From assembly GCA_947652615.1 (NCBI GenBank), contig CANTDX010000035.1:1-37835 (forward strand): a DNA stretch of 37,835 bases. The letters run 5' to 3'. The translations under genes and the position numbers were made by a program. The notes under the pieces are model-generated. The model was not told the origin of the DNA, made no database searches, and saw only the letters and a program-made list of their open reading frames with translations. Origin of the DNA: an uncultured Dorea sp. Lineage in GTDB: Bacteria; Bacillota; Clostridia; Lachnospirales; Lachnospiraceae. This document shows positions 34,413-37,835 of this stretch, piece after piece (position 1 is the first letter of the stretch; the number at the start of each line of letters is the position of its first letter).

Positions 34413-35369
34413 GTGAAAATCGGAGATATTGAACTTGAGAATCCATATATTCTTGCTCCTATGGCGGGAGTGACGGATCTGCCGTTTAGGTTGCTCTGTA
34501 AGGAACAGGGGGCAGGACTGCTGTGTATGGAGATGATCAGCGCCAAGGCGCTGCAGTATAAGAATAAGAATACGAGAGCGCTGCTTGCGATCCATCCCGG
34601 GGAGTATCCGGTATCTCTGCAGCTCTTCGGGTCGGATCCTTATATCATCAGTGAGATGGCTAAGGAGATCGAGGAGCTTCCGTTCCAGATCCTAGACATC
34701 AATATGGGGTGTCCGGTTCCCAAGGTGGTGAAGAATGGGGAGGGATCGGCGCTTATGAAGGATCCGGGGAAGGTATATGAGATCGTGAACCAGACGGTAA
34801 AGGCGATCCGCAAACCGGTCACGGTGAAGATCCGCAAAGGATTTGACGATGGATGTATCAATGCGGCGGAGATCGCGAAGGTGATAGAAGCGGCGGGCGG
34901 GGCGGCGGTCGCCGTCCACGGAAGAACGAGGGAGCAGTATTATTCAGGCAGGGCAGACTGGGAGATCATTCGGCGGGTGAAGGAGGCGGTGTCCATCCCG
35001 GTAATCGGAAATGGTGATGTGGTCTCCGGGGAGACGGCGCAGGCCATGATGCGGCAGACAGGATGCGACGGTGTGATGATCGGCAGGGCAGCGCAGGGGA
35101 ATCCGTGGATCTTCCGGGAGCTTGCGGAATATGAGAAGACAGGGAAGCGCCCGGCAAGGCCGTCGGGCGGGAGGATGAAGGAGGCAATGCTCAGGCACGC
35201 CAGGCTGCAGATGGAATTCAAGGGTGATTATATCGGAATCCGCGAGATGAGGAAGCACGTGTCCTGGTATACGAAGGGGATGGAAGGTTCTGCGAAGTTG
35301 CGGGATGCGGTCAACCGTGTGGAGAGCTATGAGGAGCTTAAGGAGCTTCTGGATTCGGTGTTGGATTGA
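34413..35369 (+). CDS. dusB: tRNA-dihydrouridine synthase (DusB family)
   Basis: A flavoprotein that reduces uridines in the tRNA D-loop. The frame opens with GTG 34401, but GTG 34413 is preferred. AAGGGG (34396-34401) is then a usable ribosome binding site, and the protein starts KIGDIELENPYILAPMAG as in the family; this gives 318 residues. Motifs: APMAGVTDLPFRLLC (FMN), DINMGCPVPKVVKNGEGSAL with the catalytic Cys, VHGRTREQYYSG and GNGDVVS. A C-terminal helical domain follows. Confidence 0.92.
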   Translation: MKIGDIELENPYILAPMAGVTDLPFRLLCKEQGAGLLCMEMISAKALQYKNKNTRALLAIHPGEYPVSLQLFGSDPYIISEMAKEIEELPFQILDINMGCPVPKVVKNGEGSALMKDPGKVYEIVNQTVKAIRKPVTVKIRKGFDDGCINAAEIAKVIEAAGGAAVAVHGRTREQYYSGRADWEIIRRVKEAVSIPVIGNGDVVSGETAQAMMRQTGCDGVMIGRAAQGNPWIFRELAEYEKTGKRPARPSGGRMKEAMLRHARLQMEFKGDYIGIREMRKHVSWYTKGMEGSAKLRDAVNRVESYEELKELLDSVLD

Positions 35370-35471
35370 GGCATGCGGTATCGTATCGGGTATTAAGAAA
35401 TGAAATCGTGCATATACTGTAACGGACCGGAGAGCGGCTATATTTTCAGCGGATTTTCGCTGTCAAAGTCA

Positions 35472-35500
35472 TTGACATAATAATGCCGTTTCGGTATAAT
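35472..35500 (+). promoter_or_regulatory. Consensus promoter upstream of greA-lysS
   Basis: TTGACA (35472-35477), 17-base spacer, TATAAT (35495-35500): a perfect sigma-A promoter. A small hairpin (CAGCG 35447-35451, CGCTG 35458-35462) lies before it. Confidence 0.92.
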
Positions 35501-35541
35501 AATTGAATTGTGAATGTTGAGAAGGAAAGGAAGCAAGACAC

Positions 35542-36024
35542 ATGGAAGCAAAGAAGAGATTACTTACTTATGCGGGCTTGAAAGCACTGGAGGACGAGCT
35601 GGAGCACTTGAAAGTGGTAAAACGTAAAGAGGTAGCCGGTAAGATCAAGGAGGCGAGAGAGCAGGGCGATCTGTCAGAGAACGCCGAGTACGATGCAGCG
35701 AAGGATGAGCAGAGAGATATCGAGGCACGTATTGAAGAATTGGAAGGTATTCTTAAGAATGCGGAAGTTGTAGTCGAGGATGAAGTAGACTTTGATAAGA
35801 TCAATGTAGGCTGTACGGTGAAGGTGTATGACAAGACCTTTGACGAAGAGATGGAGTTCAAGCTGGTGGGTTCCACGGAGGCTAACAGCCTGGAGGGTAA
35901 GATTTCCAATGAATCTCCGGTAGGACAGGCATTGATCGGATGTAAAGTAGGAGACCAGGTCGAAGTAGAGACTCAGGCAGGAGTTATGGAATACGAGGTA
36001 TTGCATATCAGCCGTTCATTATAA
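35542..36024 (+). CDS. greA: Transcription elongation factor GreA
   Basis: A 160-residue protein that rescues backtracked RNA polymerase by stimulating transcript cleavage. The N-terminal coiled coil (about residues 10-75) carries the acidic tip segment [15 protein letters not shown], and the C-terminal FKBP-like domain has [19 protein letters not shown]. Length and motif order are normal. GAAAGGAAG precedes the ATG. It is transcribed from the consensus promoter just upstream and probably continues into lysS 16 bases downstream. Confidence 0.96.
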   Translation: MEAKKRLLTYAGLKALEDELEHLKVVKRKEVAGKIKEAREQGDLSENAEYDAAKDEQRDIEARIEELEGILKNAEVVVEDEVDFDKINVGCTVKVYDKTFDEEMEFKLVGSTEANSLEGKISNESPVGQALIGCKVGDQVEVETQAGVMEYEVLHISRSL

Positions 36025-36040
36025 GGAAGGAGAGGGAGAC

Positions 36041-37543
36041 GTGGCTGAACAGCAGAAGAAAGCACAGGAGCAGGATATTAACCAGTTGAGGAAGGTACGC
36101 CGCGAGAAGCTGGCCGACCTGCAGGATAACGGCAGGAATCCTTTCGAGATCACGAAGTATGATGTGACATGCCATGCCATGGACATCAAGGATAATTATG
36201 CGGAGATGGAAGGGAAGCAGGTAAGGCTTGCGGGGCGCGTGATGCAGAAGCGTATCATGGGTAAGGCATCCTTCTGCAATATCCTTGACCAGAGCGGCAA
36301 TATTCAGTCTTATGTAGCGAGAGACAGTGTAGGCGAAGAGGCTTATAAGGATTTTAAGAAGTTAGATATCGGTGATATCGTGGGCCTTGCGGGCGAGGTT
36401 TTCACGACGAAGACAGGAGAGATCTCTGTCCATGCATCCGAGATCACGCTGCTGTCCAAGAGCCTTCAGATACTTCCGGAGAAATTCCACGGCCTGACTA
36501 ATACGGACATGCGCTATCGCCAGAGGTATGTGGACCTGATCATGAACCCGGAGGCGAGAGATACATTTATCAAGCGTTCGAAGATCTTGAGCGCGATTCG
36601 GAGATATTTGGACGGACAAGGCTTCCTTGAGGTGGAGACGCCGATGCTGGTAAGCAATGCGGGAGGAGCGGCGGCAAGACCGTTTGAGACACATTTTAAC
36701 GCATTGAGCGAGGATTTTAAGCTGCGCATTTCCCTTGAGTTATACCTGAAGCGTCTGATCGTGGGCGGATTGGAGAGAGTCTACGAGATCGGGCGGGTGT
36801 TCCGCAACGAGGGGTTGGATACCCGGCATAACCCGGAATTTACCCTGATGGAGCTGTACCAGGCCTATACGGATTATAATGGGATGATGGACCTGACCGA
36901 GAATCTGTACCGCCATGTGGCGCAGGAGGTGCTCGGAACGACGACGATCACGTACAACGGCGTGGAGATGGATCTTGGGAAGCCATTTGAGCGGATCACG
37001 ATGATAGATGCGGTGAAGAAATATGCGGGCGTCGACTGGAATGAGGTGGAGACCCTGGAGCAGGCGAGGGCGCTTGCGAAGGAACATCATGTAGAGTTCG
37101 AGGACAGACACAAGAAGGGCGATATCTTAAGCCTGTTCTTCGAAGCATTTGCAGAGGAGCATTTGATCCAGCCGACATTTGTTATGGATCATCCGATTGA
37201 GATCTCACCGCTCACGAAGAAGAAGCCGGACAATCCGGATTATGTTGAGCGTTTCGAGTTCTTCATGAATGGATGGGAGATGGCGAACGCTTACTCTGAG
37301 CTGAATGACCCGATCGACCAGAGGGAGAGGTTCAAGGCGCAGGAAGAACTGCTGGCGCAGGGTGATGAAGAGGCGAACACTACGGATGAGGATTTCCTGA
37401 ACGCGTTGGAGATCGGTATGCCGCCGACAGGCGGGATCGGGTTTGGGATCGACAGGATGTGTATGCTGCTGACGGATGCGGCGGCGATACGTGACGTGTT
37501 ATTGTTCCCGACGATGAAAACGCTTGGCGGAAAAGACCAGTAA
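36041..37543 (+). CDS. lysS: Lysyl-tRNA synthetase, class II
   Basis: A 500-residue enzyme that charges tRNA-Lys. The start is GTG with GGAAGGAGAGGGAG directly upstream. The N-terminal OB-fold anticodon-binding domain ([20 protein letters not shown]) is followed by the class II core: motif 1 around [20 protein letters not shown], motif 2 [20 protein letters not shown] and [10 protein letters not shown], and motif 3 [15 protein letters not shown] near the C-terminus. It is a standard complete bacterial LysS, coupled to greA as in many Clostridia. The sequence becomes AT-rich just after the stop. Confidence 0.97.
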   Translation: MAEQQKKAQEQDINQLRKVRREKLADLQDNGRNPFEITKYDVTCHAMDIKDNYAEMEGKQVRLAGRVMQKRIMGKASFCNILDQSGNIQSYVARDSVGEEAYKDFKKLDIGDIVGLAGEVFTTKTGEISVHASEITLLSKSLQILPEKFHGLTNTDMRYRQRYVDLIMNPEARDTFIKRSKILSAIRRYLDGQGFLEVETPMLVSNAGGAAARPFETHFNALSEDFKLRISLELYLKRLIVGGLERVYEIGRVFRNEGLDTRHNPEFTLMELYQAYTDYNGMMDLTENLYRHVAQEVLGTTTITYNGVEMDLGKPFERITMIDAVKKYAGVDWNEVETLEQARALAKEHHVEFEDRHKKGDILSLFFEAFAEEHLIQPTFVMDHPIEISPLTKKKPDNPDYVERFEFFMNGWEMANAYSELNDPIDQRERFKAQEELLAQGDEEANTTDEDFLNALEIGMPPTGGIGFGIDRMCMLLTDAAAIRDVLLFPTMKTLGGKDQ

Positions 37544-37575
37544 AATCAAGGGTTTGCGGACTTAAAGCTAGTATG

Positions 37576-37595
37576 GTACGACAAGAGTACGACAA
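37576..37595. repeat. Tandem 9-bp direct repeats (11-bp period) after lysS
   Basis: GTACGACAA occurs at 37576-37584 and again at 37587-37595. The 11-bp period is close to one DNA turn. Such repeats are seen near recombinase sites and regulator sites; function here is unknown. Confidence 0.5.
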
Positions 37596-37672
37596 AATAA
37601 ACTCTCTTAAAGGGTTAAAATAAACGATTTTAAATTAAACTCGTGTCAGTTCAAGTTAATATTTTGTACTAT

Positions 37673-37716
37673 AAGGACATTTTTCTAAAAGAAAATTTTA
37701 GGGGAATGTCCTTTTT
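37673..37716 (+). terminator. Terminator-like hairpin downstream of lysS
   Basis: AAGGACAT (37673-37680) pairs with ATGTCCTT (37706-37713), with T continuing to 37716. Inside, TTTTCT and AGAAAA can form a second small stem. The T run supports termination of transcription from the left. Confidence 0.65.
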
Positions 37717-37755
37717 GTTATGGTCAGCAAAGCAAAAAAGAATGGAGGGAAAAGC

Positions 37756-37835
37756 ATGAGTAGTACAACGTTAGGAGCAAAGAAAGCGATTATTTTTATC
37801 AGCGATGCACATGAAAAATTCTACTATGAGAAATT
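37756..37835 (+). CDS. Start of a gene, DUF6075-like, cut by window end
   Basis: ATG 37756 follows GGAGGG (37744-37749) with good spacing. The visible 26 codons begin MSSTTLGAKK and then AIIFISDAHEKFYYEK. The 'FISDAHEKFYYEK' stretch resembles DUF6075, a small protein found in integrative elements and prophages of gut Clostridia. The assignment rests on about 15 residues, so it is tentative. AT-rich composition differs from lysS and its neighbours, which fits an element integrated here. Confidence 0.45.
   Translation, partial: MSSTTLGAKKAIIFISDAHEKFYYEK

Noticed and set aside
1..37835. CRISPR arrays, tRNA or rRNA genes, transposases
   Set aside because: No regularly spaced repeats, cloverleaf sequences, rRNA signatures or transposase motifs were seen on either strand.

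Overview
The window looks like a chromosome segment from a Gram-positive anaerobe of the Clostridia, most likely Lachnospiraceae. The evidence is the set of Firmicutes-type housekeeping genes (an S-box controlled metK, type III pantothenate kinase, GreA-LysS, a permuted GH3 glucosidase), strong AGGAGG ribosome binding sites and TTGACA-17-TATAAT promoters. The species is not identified from sequence alone.

Region 1 (1-15298, all + strand) is an AT-rich surface-glycan or flagellar-glycan biosynthesis cluster. It starts with the tail of a probable CMP-sugar synthetase and continues with a LegB-type 4,6-dehydratase and a LegC-type aminotransferase (legionaminic-acid-like nonulosonate pathway). 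Next come a Maf/GT42-like protein, a radical SAM/SPASM enzyme, a polysaccharide deacetylase, an amino-acid adenylation enzyme with its own carrier protein and a putative acyltransferase, a methyltransferase interrupted by an in-frame TGA, a GT2 glycosyltransferase, a zinc-ribbon methyltransferase, a PIG-L deacetylase, another methyltransferase and a UDP-sugar 6-dehydrogenase. Genes are tightly packed and often overlap, as in one long operon. Four otherwise unrelated proteins carry the same kind of short Rossmann-like domain. The adenylation enzyme, carrier protein and acyltransferase together suggest that an amino acid is loaded on a carrier and placed on a sugar amine; this is inference.

Region 2 (15299-17860) is the junction. 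It holds a hairpin at the cluster end, a short GC-rich remnant that reads like a glycosyltransferase C-terminus, a DUF885 metallopeptidase-like gene on the - strand and a small conserved protein of unknown role. Base composition changes sharply here: 15300-37543 is much richer in G+C than 1-15298.

Region 3 (17867-37543, + strand) is core chromosome: a shikimate-kinase-like protein with altered substrate residues, murA, a domain-permuted GH3 beta-glucosidase, recQ, SAM riboswitch plus metK, a histidine kinase/response regulator pair, an SDR oxidoreductase, a possible small RNA, a TrmH/SpoU RNA methyltransferase, a patatin-ornithine carbamoyltransferase fusion ORF, birA, a small protein, coaX, dusB, greA and lysS.

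Region 4 (37544-37835) is again AT-rich. It contains tandem 9-bp repeats, a terminator-like hairpin and the start of a gene that resembles proteins of mobile elements, so an integrated element may begin after lysS. No tRNA, rRNA, CRISPR array or transposase was seen.
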